This document shows, piece after piece, positions 1-5,430 of a stretch of DNA of 5,430 nt (the stretch's first letter is position 1; each line of letters starts with the position of its first letter). This DNA comes from Verrucomicrobiales bacterium (GTDB taxonomy: Bacteria > Verrucomicrobiota > Verrucomicrobiia > Verrucomicrobiales > DEV007). The stretch lies in the NCBI GenBank assembly GCA_022424805.1, contig JAKMGR010000665.1, positions 1-5,430 of the forward strand, read 5' to 3'. The notes beneath the pieces were generated by a model. It was not told where the DNA came from, made no database searches, and saw only the letters and a list, made by a program, of their open reading frames with translations. The position numbers and the translations under genes are program-made.

Positions 1-29
1 GGTCTGAAGTGAGGCCAAGCAAACCACTA

Positions 30-55
30 CGGTTTTCGAAGCTCTCTGAAAACCG
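30..55 (+). promoter_or_regulatory. 5' leader hairpin upstream of the RRM gene
   Basis: Bases 30-37 (CGGTTTTC) are perfectly complementary to 48-55 (GAAAACCG), giving an 8-bp stem with a 10-base loop. It lies 51 bases before the RRM start codon. No T-run follows, so it is not a terminator. A weaker 5-bp hairpin (62-66 with 72-76) lies between it and the gene. It may be a 5' UTR element controlling translation or stability of the RNA-binding protein message, or an operator. I see no convincing -35/-10 pair in bases 1-106, so the promoter may lie partly outside the window. The pairing is seen directly; the function is inferred. Confidence 0.4.
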
Positions 56-106
56 CTCGGAGAAGATCTTTTCTTCGGGCACCGCTAAAGCACGAACCCT
101 ATTGTT

Positions 107-352
107 ATGAAAATGTATGTAGGTAATCTGTCGTTTGATACGACAAAGGAAGAACTTGAAACCCTTTTTGGTCAGCACGGTGAAGTGACTGATGTTCATC
201 TCCCCACGGACCGTGACACGGGCCGCCCACGCGGTTTCGGCTTTGTCACAATGGACTCGGCAGGAGCGATGGAGTCAGCTATCGAAAACATCGACGGCAC
301 CGAATTTGGCGGACGGACTCTCAAGGTGAACGAAGCGAGACCTCGCAACTGA
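107..352 (+). CDS. Small single-RRM RNA-binding protein
   Basis: This 81-residue protein is one complete RNA recognition motif and almost nothing else. RNP2 is MYVGNL (residues 3-8) and RNP1 is RGFGFVTM (42-49). The RNA-stacking aromatics Y4, F44 and F46 are all present, while the last RNP1 position is Met rather than the usual Phe or Tyr. The chain ends just after the fourth beta strand ([10 protein letters not shown]) and has no glycine-rich tail, unlike several cyanobacterial Rbp proteins of this class. Family knowledge: such proteins bind single-stranded RNA in the cytoplasm, and some are cold-induced. The target here cannot be read from sequence. The ATG at 107 is preferred because it leaves the first beta strand intact; an ATG two codons later is possible. 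No Shine-Dalgarno is seen. The gene stands alone, with a hairpin leader before it and an intrinsic terminator after it. Confidence 0.93.
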   Translation: MKMYVGNLSFDTTKEELETLFGQHGEVTDVHLPTDRDTGRPRGFGFVTMDSAGAMESAIENIDGTEFGGRTLKVNEARPRN

Positions 353-360
353 ACCTCAAT

Positions 361-383
361 GGGTGCTCCTCTTGGGGAGCCCC
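361..383 (+). other. First hairpin after the RRM stop codon
   Basis: GGG (361-363) plus GCTCC (365-369) pair with GGAGC (376-380) plus CCC (381-383), leaving T364 bulged and a 6-base loop. The hairpin begins 8 bases after the stop codon. Only a short, delayed T-stretch (390-393) follows, so it is a poor terminator alone. With the larger hairpin just downstream it may protect the mRNA 3' end or act as the first of a tandem pair. Confidence 0.45.
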
Positions 384-393
384 TGTTACTTTT

Positions 394-451
394 AACGGCT
401 TCCGGCGCAGGGAAAACTTTCGGGTTTTTCCTGCACGGTAGCCGTTTTTTT
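394..451 (+). terminator. Intrinsic terminator of the RRM gene
   Basis: The outer arms AACGGCT (394-400) and AGCCGTT (440-446) pair perfectly. CCG (402-404) pairs with CGG (436-438). An inner stem of about ten pairs (407-416 with 425-434, one G-T) closes a small loop. The right arm runs directly into seven T residues (445-451), the classic Rho-independent arrangement for plus-strand transcription. The complementary strand has no matching U-tract, so it is probably not a canonical terminator for the convergent acetyltransferase gene that ends at 472, although that transcript could fold the same way. Confidence 0.88.
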
Positions 452-471
452 GTGGGCTTTGGGTAAGCAAT

Positions 472-1431
472 TCACCAAACCATAAACACGCCGCAATACT
501 CATCGTGCCGGTCCGCCCAGCGCTCTTTGTATTCGGAATACATCCCGAGATCATACTTTTTGATCCCCTCTTCGGCACGTCGGCGAAGATTTTCCACCTG
601 AAGAATATTTCCCAGCTCCAACTCCTTCACCGTTTCCACGTAGCTCATCTGGAAGCCCCGATAAATACCGCCGCTGATGCCTCCAAAAATATAGGCAAGG
701 TCTTCGTCACCGCGGCGTGCAAAGAGAACGCGATGGTTGCCCTCGGGATGCAGCAGGTCGAGTAGAGTTCGGTAAAAGCGCCGATAGGATTCGCCTTGAA
801 AGATATCCGATCCTTCGCGCCATTTGTAGGTCTCCTGCTGAATCGCGACGATGCGCTCAAAGATCTCTTCGGCGGATATATCCTGCGCATCGATGATTTC
901 AATATCATCTGGCAGCTTCCTCTTTCTCACCACCTTGCGAAAACGTTTCGATCTGCGTTCGAGCCAAGCTTCGACGCCCTCCGCCAGATCGATTTCCATG
1001 CAGTCGGTCGCATCGAATTCCTCGAACTGGAGACACTCATCCTGCCGGGAGAGAATCGCCCGATGCAATCTACCCCCACGAAGCAGGCCGCCGAAACAGA
1101 AGCCATACGGCGATTCGAGATGTTCCTGCGAAGCACGCCGCAGGAGATCCAATGCATGGAGCGGATCACCGATCAAGGGCGACCCAAACATCCACGCCGC
1201 CTCCAGGGGATAGAAAACTCGGCGACCACCACGCTCGGCAAAAACGACCCAATTCCCCTCATCTTCGAAGATGAAATATTCATCCTCCGGCTCCGGATGC
1301 TGCATCGTCGTATGCGCTGCAAGCTGCCACAGTGAGCAGGAGCAGAAGGTCGCAATCTCCGGCATACGCCGCACCGCTTCGTCGAAAGAACCACGCTCTT
1401 CGACAAATTCATCGAAGGTCAGCCGTCTCAT
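472..1431 (-). CDS. CelD/BioF2-type GNAT acetyltransferase-like protein
   Basis: The 319-residue protein resembles the Acetyltransf_6 (CelD/BcsL, BioF2-like) branch of the GNAT superfamily. Visible signs are the basic helix around residues 159-172 (RRSKRFRKVVRKRK), matching the conserved Ser/Lys/Arg-rich segment of that family; a central Tyr-Lys-Trp motif at 202-204; and the C-terminal core GISGGIYRGFQMSY (251-264), followed by a helix and the signature YDLGM (293-297) with YKERWAD (301-307). There is no signal peptide or membrane segment, so it is probably cytoplasmic. Family members transfer acyl or aminoacyl groups, often in polysaccharide or cell-envelope pathways; the substrate here is unknown. 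It starts 30 bp after thrC on the same strand, so it is likely the last gene of that operon. Only a weak purine stretch precedes the ATG at 1431. The family call is good; the exact function is open. Confidence 0.85.
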   Translation of the reverse strand: MRRLTFDEFVEERGSFDEAVRRMPEIATFCSCSLWQLAAHTTMQHPEPEDEYFIFEDEGNWVVFAERGGRRVFYPLEAAWMFGSPLIGDPLHALDLLRRASQEHLESPYGFCFGGLLRGGRLHRAILSRQDECLQFEEFDATDCMEIDLAEGVEAWLERRSKRFRKVVRKRKLPDDIEIIDAQDISAEEIFERIVAIQQETYKWREGSDIFQGESYRRFYRTLLDLLHPEGNHRVLFARRGDEDLAYIFGGISGGIYRGFQMSYVETVKELELGNILQVENLRRRAEEGIKKYDLGMYSEYKERWADRHDEYCGVFMVW

Positions 1432-1461
1432 GGCTCGCTCGGAAATTCGAACGCGTTTTGC

Positions 1462-2820
1462 TTATGCCGAGTGCTTCTCGATAAACTCTCTCACCGCCGC
1501 AGCATTGGCATCGACAGAAAACGTTTTCTTCTTTTTCTTTTTGAGCCGCTCCAGCGACTCATCCGTGACTTCTTCTCCGATCGCTTTTTTGATTGTTTTA
1601 GGAAATTTCGCAGGATGAGCCGTCGCGAGAACGATGGTGGTTACGTCAGGATCAATATCCTGAAACCCGCACGCAGTGTGGGGGTCGACCACATAATCGT
1701 AATCTTCTTTCACCCGCTTGATGTTCTCGATGATATCTTCATCGGAACTGTGCGTCGCAGAGAAGTTGCTGGCGTTGAAATTAGGAATCTCAATGGAGCC
1801 TTCGCTCATGAACTGTGCCATTTGCGCGAGTGTTGCATCGGCATTCTTCTCGTTGTGATAGTAGAGGAATCGCTCGAAATTCGAAGCCACTTGAATATCC
1901 ATGCTTGGTGCCCGGCTCGGATGAACATCCTCGATCTCGTATTTCCCCGTGGTGAATAGACGATAAAGAATGTCGTTTTGATTTGTTGCAACGACAAAGC
2001 GATCAACCGGCAAGCCCATCTGGTGAACCATCCAACCAGCAAAGATGTTGCCGAAGTTTCCCGTCGGAACCACAAAGTTTACGTCATCTCGCCTATCGGG
2101 CGGGAGCTGCATATAGGCGTGGACATAATAAACTGCCTGAGCAAGGACCCGAACTATATTGATCGAGTTTACGGCAGAGAGGCGGAGCTTTTCTTTTGCC
2201 TCAAGGTCGCCCATCAGCTCTTTCACGATCGCCTGCGCATCATCGAATGTTCCTTCGATGGGAATGGGGAAAATATTTTCTGCATCCGTGCATGTCATCT
2301 GACGCTCCTGCAGATCAGAGATCCGGCCCTTTGGATAAAGAATGAAAACGTTCACTCCTTTTTGCCCAGCGAGACCATGAACCGCAGCCGATCCGGTATC
2401 ACCGGACGTTGCACCGAGCACATTGATCGTTTCGCCGGTGCGCTCGATTTGATCTTCGAAAAGATTTCCTACCAGCTGCAGCCCAAAGTCTTTGAACGCC
2501 AGGGTCGGACCATGAAATAATTCGAGGATGAACAGGTTTTCCGCCAGCTGCGTCAGCGGCGCGCTCATCGAGTCGCTGAAGTCGCCGTAACTCTTGTCCA
2601 CTATCTCAACGAGATGATCGGTATCATGGTCGTCGTCAAAAAGCCCGAGAATGTCCCAGGCCAGAGCCGGGTATGGCAAAGCCTCATCAATGAGCAGGTC
2701 ACTCGGCAGAAGCGGAAGATTTTTCGGAACGTATAGTCCCCCGTCCGGCGCGAGACCGCTCGCAAACGCCTTCTGAAATCCTACTGGCTCGGTTCCCCCT
2801 CGGGTAGAAACAAATTGCAT
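1462..2820 (-). CDS. thrC: Threonine synthase
   Basis: This is the PLP enzyme that converts O-phospho-L-homoserine and water to L-threonine and phosphate, the last step of threonine synthesis in the cytoplasm. At 452 residues it is slightly longer than the E. coli enzyme (428). The N-terminus (FVSTRGG, then APDGGLYVP at 24-32) is typical. The Schiff-base lysine is K110 in HGPTLAFKDFGLQ; the substrate/phosphate loop GATSGDTGSAA is at 136-146; PTGNFGNIFAGW is at 252-263; DPHTACG (379-385) and ATAHPAKF (399-406) follow near the C-terminus. These match the E. coli/yeast-type long threonine synthases. A run of six lysines (427-432) near the C-terminus is a low-complexity oddity. The gene lies 97 bp after hom and 30 bp before the acetyltransferase-like gene. 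No clear Shine-Dalgarno precedes the ATG at 2820, but this start gives the expected MQFVSTRGG opening. Confidence 0.97.
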   Translation of the reverse strand: MQFVSTRGGTEPVGFQKAFASGLAPDGGLYVPKNLPLLPSDLLIDEALPYPALAWDILGLFDDDHDTDHLVEIVDKSYGDFSDSMSAPLTQLAENLFILELFHGPTLAFKDFGLQLVGNLFEDQIERTGETINVLGATSGDTGSAAVHGLAGQKGVNVFILYPKGRISDLQERQMTCTDAENIFPIPIEGTFDDAQAIVKELMGDLEAKEKLRLSAVNSINIVRVLAQAVYYVHAYMQLPPDRRDDVNFVVPTGNFGNIFAGWMVHQMGLPVDRFVVATNQNDILYRLFTTGKYEIEDVHPSRAPSMDIQVASNFERFLYYHNEKNADATLAQMAQFMSEGSIEIPNFNASNFSATHSSDEDIIENIKRVKEDYDYVVDPHTACGFQDIDPDVTTIVLATAHPAKFPKTIKKAIGEEVTDESLERLKKKKKKTFSVDANAAAVREFIEKHSA

Positions 2821-2891
2821 CTATAAAGCTACGTCGTTTCTGGAAGTTGAAAACGAAAATGGTGAGCAAATAGAGCGTTTTTTCCAAAAGG

Positions 2892-2912
2892 GATTGGTCA
2901 AAGCACCCAATC
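2892..2912 (-). repeat. Inverted repeat in the hom-thrC gap
   Basis: GATTGG (2892-2897) and CCAATC (2907-2912) form a perfect 6-bp inverted repeat around a 9-base spacer, starting 8 bases after the hom stop codon in the transcribed direction. No U-tract follows on the minus strand, so it is not an intrinsic terminator. It may be a processing or stabilising hairpin in a hom-thrC message, or a chance match. The rest of the 97-bp gap shows a TTGACC hexamer on the minus strand but no -10 box at good spacing, so I do not call a thrC promoter. Confidence 0.3.
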
Positions 2913-2919
2913 ACCATAT

Positions 2920-4221
2920 TCATCCTAAATCCTCAACCCGCAGCAAAACCGGCTCTTCGCGAATGCAGTCCATCGTGCCAATCGTTTCGATCGCATTTCG
3001 GACAACACCAAAAGGCGCATAGTGAAGCATGAGAACGATGGGAGCGGTCTCTTCGTCGTGATCTTCCGGCTGGATCACGGAAAGAATACCAATCTCATTT
3101 TCACCAAGAACCGTCGCGATCCTGGCGAGGACGCCGGGTCTATCCTCGGCCTCGACGCGGAGGTAATACTTGGAAACTGTCTCCTCAATCGGCAAAGGTT
3201 CGCCATAAAGGCCGTGAGTAACAAAACCCGATCCATCCTTCACCTCAATTTTCTCTCCGGCATCCGCAATGTCGGCAATTACCGAACTCGATGTCGGGTC
3301 CTGCCCAGCACCGGATCCGTAGAACAGAGTCTCGCCAACGACATCTCCCTGGACGAGGATCGCGTTAAAGACGCCCTTTACCGAGGCGAGAATGTGATCC
3401 TCGCCAATCAAACTGGGCTGCACCCGGACTTCGATCGCTCCGGATTTTTCGTGCAGTTGAATCACCGCAAGCAACTTGATCGCATATCCGAGCTTCTGGG
3501 CAAATTCGATATCCTCAATGCGAACGCGCTCAATGCCCTCGACATTGATCTGGTCACAAGGGACCCAGCATCCGTAACTGAGCGACGCGAGAATGACCGC
3601 CTTGTGAGCTGCGTCCCAACCATTGACATCGAGAGTCGGATCGGCCTCCGCATAGCCTAGATTCATCGCTTCCTGCAGTGCCTCTGGATAGTCGAGCCCG
3701 GCTTCAGTCATCCGGGTGAGGATGTAATTGCAAGTGCCGTTGATGATTCCCACCACCGACTGGATATGGTTTCCGATCAGAGATTCCTGAACCGTTTTGA
3801 TAATCGGAATGCCGCCAGCTACTGCCGCCTCGTAGTAGATGGGTCGTCCATTCGCTTCCGCTATTGCGAAAAGCTCCTGTCCGCGTTCGGCGAGGAGGGC
3901 TTTATTCCCCGTGACAACGGCTTTCCCATTCTCCAGCGCCGCTTTTACCAGCTCAAAGGCACGATCGATTCCACCAATCAACTCAACGACCATATCGATT
4001 GAATCATCTGTCACTAGATCATCGAGATTCGTTGTCACCAGTTCGGCTGGAAGCTCGACCGTTCGTGCTTTCGATGCGTCACGAACCGCAATTTTCGATA
4101 CCACGATATCTTGTCCCGTTCGTTCCTGAAGCAGGTGACGATTTTTTTCAATATTCTTGAAAACCCCGGCCCCAACGTTGCCGAAGCCTGCGAGACCGAT
4201 CTTAAGAAGAGGAGCCGACAT
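2920..4221 (-). CDS. hom: Homoserine dehydrogenase with C-terminal ACT domain
   Basis: The enzyme reduces L-aspartate 4-semialdehyde to L-homoserine with NAD(P)H, the branch step toward threonine and methionine. The 433-residue length fits the monofunctional bacterial form; there is no fused aspartokinase. The Rossmann nucleotide loop is GFGNVGAG (12-19). Catalytic-domain motifs are TGNKALLA (104-111), EAAVAGGIPII (131-141), NGTCNYIL (161-168) and GYAEADPTLDVNGWDAAHK (189-207), which contain the expected conserved Asp and Lys residues. An ACT domain at about 352-430 begins YYLRVEAEDRPGVLARIA; in this family it usually mediates threonine feedback inhibition. It is the first gene of the probable hom-thrC-acetyltransferase operon. 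The start at 4221 gives the standard short lead into the Rossmann strand. No Shine-Dalgarno is evident. Its promoter should lie in the 164-bp region shared with the divergent lipoprotein gene. Confidence 0.97.
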   Translation of the reverse strand: MSAPLLKIGLAGFGNVGAGVFKNIEKNRHLLQERTGQDIVVSKIAVRDASKARTVELPAELVTTNLDDLVTDDSIDMVVELIGGIDRAFELVKAALENGKAVVTGNKALLAERGQELFAIAEANGRPIYYEAAVAGGIPIIKTVQESLIGNHIQSVVGIINGTCNYILTRMTEAGLDYPEALQEAMNLGYAEADPTLDVNGWDAAHKAVILASLSYGCWVPCDQINVEGIERVRIEDIEFAQKLGYAIKLLAVIQLHEKSGAIEVRVQPSLIGEDHILASVKGVFNAILVQGDVVGETLFYGSGAGQDPTSSSVIADIADAGEKIEVKDGSGFVTHGLYGEPLPIEETVSKYYLRVEAEDRPGVLARIATVLGENEIGILSVIQPEDHDEETAPIVLMLHYAPFGVVRNAIETIGTMDCIREEPVLLRVEDLG

Positions 4222-4269
4222 TCGCGGTTAAGAAGGACGAGGAGGTGCGGGAAGCAACTGGATTTTTCA

Positions 4270-4282
4270 CTTCGCTGCGAAG
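4270..4282. repeat. Short palindrome in the divergent intergenic region
   Basis: CTTCGC (4270-4275), a central T, and GCGAAG (4277-4282) form a perfect 13-base palindrome, 49 bp upstream of hom and 104 bp upstream of the preferred lipoprotein start. It could be a regulator site or a small hairpin in the hom 5' UTR. An overlapping alternative pairing, GCTG (4274-4277) with CAGC (4283-4286), also exists. The surrounding 4222-4385 region must hold promoters in both directions, but I find no pair of hexamers good enough to call. Confidence 0.3.
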
Positions 4283-4385
4283 CAGCCGATTCTTGATTCT
4301 GCTCTTACTCGTGATCCTGATCCCTCCGCAGCAGCCGCAATTTCGCCCTTGCAGACACATACGGAAACGAGTCTCTTCCCTACCT

Positions 4386-5108
4386 ATGAAATCATTTTTC
4401 CCCCTACTCATTGCGACCGCTGCTTTTGCGTTCACTTCCTGCGAGAAGGCACCTGACTCCGGCGACGATACCGTCTCTGCCGATAAAGCGCAGGGCGACG
4501 GCTTTGTTGAACTTTTCAACGGTGAAAACCTCGACGGTTGGAGCATTTCTAAAGAAAACCCGGATTCCTTTTCCGTGAAGGATGGCATCCTCATCGTCAA
4601 AGGCGGTAAAAGCCACCTTTTCTACTCCGGCGATGTGAACGGTAGCAAATTCAAGGATTTTGAGCTGAAAGTTCGCGCCAAGACATTTCCCGGCGCCAAC
4701 AGCGGTGTCTACTTTCACACCGAGTACCAGGACGAAGGTTGGCCTGACAAAGGCTACGAGTGCCAGGTCAACTCCACACACAAAGACCCCAAGAAGACCG
4801 GAAGTCTTTACGCCGTGAAAAACATCATCGTCCTCAAGGAAGGACAGGATCCTCCCAAAGGCGGCGAGCACGAAGAGCGTGACGCAGCTCCGAGCACGGA
4901 CGGCGAATGGTTTGACTACGATATTTCTGTCAAAGGCAAGCGCATCACAATCAAGGTCAACGGTGAAACCACCGTTGACTACACCGAGCCGGAAGGCGGA
5001 CCCGGCGCAGGCCCCGGTCGCATTCTTTCTGACGGCACCTTTGGCATTCAGGCGCACGATCCGGATAGCGAAGTGCACTACGAGCGTTTTGCGGTAAAAC
5101 CGCTCTAG
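4386..5108 (+). CDS. DUF1080 (3-keto-disaccharide hydrolase family) lipoprotein
   Basis: The 240-residue product starts with a lipoprotein-type signal: MKSFF, a hydrophobic stretch, then FTSC with Cys19 as the likely lipidated residue. The -3 position is Phe rather than the usual Leu. A short acidic linker (20-38) leads into a single DUF1080 domain with a concanavalin-like jelly-roll pattern: GFVELFNGENLDGW (39-52), SFSVKDGILIV (61-71), GANSGVYFHT (103-112), GYECQVNS (123-130), TGSLYAV (138-144), GEWFDYDISVKG (173-184) and GTFGIQAHD (217-225). Family knowledge: Pfam names this group 3-keto-disaccharide hydrolase, and members act on sugars outside the cytoplasm; many paralogues occur in Verrucomicrobiota and Planctomycetota. 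The substrate here is unknown. The ATG at 4386 is chosen because it places a proper signal peptide at the N-terminus. The frame stays open upstream to a GTG at 4245, discussed separately. It is divergent from hom and monocistronic. Confidence 0.92.
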   Translation: MKSFFPLLIATAAFAFTSCEKAPDSGDDTVSADKAQGDGFVELFNGENLDGWSISKENPDSFSVKDGILIVKGGKSHLFYSGDVNGSKFKDFELKVRAKTFPGANSGVYFHTEYQDEGWPDKGYECQVNSTHKDPKKTGSLYAVKNIIVLKEGQDPPKGGEHEERDAAPSTDGEWFDYDISVKGKRITIKVNGETTVDYTEPEGGPGAGPGRILSDGTFGIQAHDPDSEVHYERFAVKPL

Positions 5109-5122
5109 CCCGTTATTTCATT

Positions 5123-5180
5123 TTTCCGAAAAGACGCAGGAAAAACCCCCAATTTTCCAGTTGTGTTTCTTTTCGGGAAA
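5123..5180. repeat. Nested inverted repeat between the lipoprotein and tRNA genes
   Basis: The outer arms, TTTCCGAAAAGA (5123-5134) and TCTTTTCGGGAAA (5168-5180), are complementary over 12 bases with one bulged G. Inside, GGAAAA (5139-5144) pairs with TTTTCC (5153-5158) around an 8-base loop. It begins 14 bases after the lipoprotein stop and could end that transcript. However, no U-tract follows on either strand, so it is not a canonical intrinsic terminator. Its right arm overlaps the candidate tRNA promoter. Confidence 0.55.
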
Positions 5181-5188
5181 GGTATTAC
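5161..5188 (+). promoter_or_regulatory. Candidate promoter of tRNA-Phe
   Basis: TTGTGT (5161-5166) as -35 and TATTAC (5183-5188) as -10 are separated by 16 bases. Matches to the sigma-70 consensus are 3 of 6 and 4 of 6. Transcription would start near 5195, leaving a 5' leader of about 50 bases before the mature tRNA. It is the best-placed candidate in the gap, but weak. Confidence 0.35.
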
Positions 5189-5247
5189 TTTCACCCCCGC
5201 AATTTCTGCGTGTCGCCAGTCGACCGCGAAATCGCAGGGGACGGAAT

Positions 5248-5320
<73 letters not shown>

Positions 5321-5341
5321 CCTTCCTCCTCAACGAGTTAC

Positions 5342-5368
5342 AAAAGTCGCCAGAAATGGCGGCTTTTT
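5342..5368 (+). terminator. Intrinsic terminator after tRNA-Phe
   Basis: AAAAGTCGCC (5342-5351) pairs with GGCGGCTTTT (5358-5367), including one G-T pair, around a 6-base loop, and the T-run extends to 5368. It lies 21 bases after the tRNA. The A-rich left arm means it could also terminate minus-strand transcription entering from the right. Bases 5369-5430 show no further gene or element. Confidence 0.85.
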
Positions 5369-5430
5369 CTTTGCCACTCCTTTGCCGCTTTTGAGGTATC
5401 CACGCGCTCCCATTCCACCCTTTGAATCTA

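Noticed and set aside
796..1335. 179-residue plus-strand ORF
   Set aside because: It is antisense to the acetyltransferase-like gene, shows no recognisable motifs, and its length is explained by codon bias on the other strand.
472..1431. Third operon gene as the missing homoserine kinase
   Set aside because: It has no GHMP or protein-kinase-like ATP-binding motif, and its C-terminal YDLGM and YKERWAD motifs fit the CelD/BioF2 GNAT family instead.
1525..1545. Possible programmed frameshift at the A-rich lysine codons of thrC
   Set aside because: The tract reads C AAA AAG and G AAA AAG, one A short of the dnaX-type A AAA AAG heptamer, and no functional alternative reading is evident.
1978..2520. 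180-residue plus-strand ORF
   Set aside because: It lies wholly antisense to thrC, whose catalytic motifs are intact across this interval.
2821..2919. Separate thrC promoter with TTGACC as -35
   Set aside because: The only reasonable -10-like hexamer (TCTATT) lies about 21 bases away, too far for a normal sigma-70 promoter.
3022..3660. 212-residue plus-strand ORF
   Set aside because: It is antisense to hom, which has all expected motifs here; no family resemblance is seen in the shadow frame.
4404..5078. 224-residue minus-strand ORF
   Set aside because: It is antisense to the DUF1080 domain, whose sense frame has a signal peptide and family motifs.

Overview
The window carries five protein genes and one tRNA and reads as an ordinary stretch of bacterial chromosome. 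I see no insertion sequence, phage gene, CRISPR array or toxin-antitoxin pair. A small RRM-type RNA-binding protein, a DUF1080 (3-keto-disaccharide hydrolase family) lipoprotein, moderate GC content and weak or absent Shine-Dalgarno sequences together suggest the Verrucomicrobiota or a relative in the PVC group. That assignment is inference from gene content, not a phylogenetic result.

Layout. The left end (1-460, + strand) is a single-gene unit: a short structured leader, an 81-residue RRM protein, and two hairpins, the second a textbook intrinsic terminator. A convergent minus-strand cluster fills 472-4221. In transcription order it holds homoserine dehydrogenase (hom), threonine synthase (thrC) and a CelD/BioF2-type GNAT acetyltransferase-like protein. 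A 164-bp divergent intergenic region then separates hom from a plus-strand DUF1080 lipoprotein (4386-5108). After a nested inverted repeat comes a complete tRNA-Phe(GAA) at 5248-5320, closed by a hairpin terminator. The last 60 bases hold nothing I can identify.

How the genes work together. Hom reduces aspartate semialdehyde to homoserine, and ThrC converts O-phosphohomoserine to threonine. The kinase linking them (ThrB or an equivalent) is absent from this window and must be encoded elsewhere. The acetyltransferase-like gene starts 30 bp after thrC, so it is probably co-transcribed, but its substrate is unknown. The RRM protein, the lipoprotein and the tRNA are separate units with no evident link to threonine synthesis.

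No clearly new biological system is visible. The points most worth a second look are the acetyltransferase in a threonine operon without a local kinase, the stacked RNA structures around the RRM gene, and the nested palindrome upstream of the tRNA.
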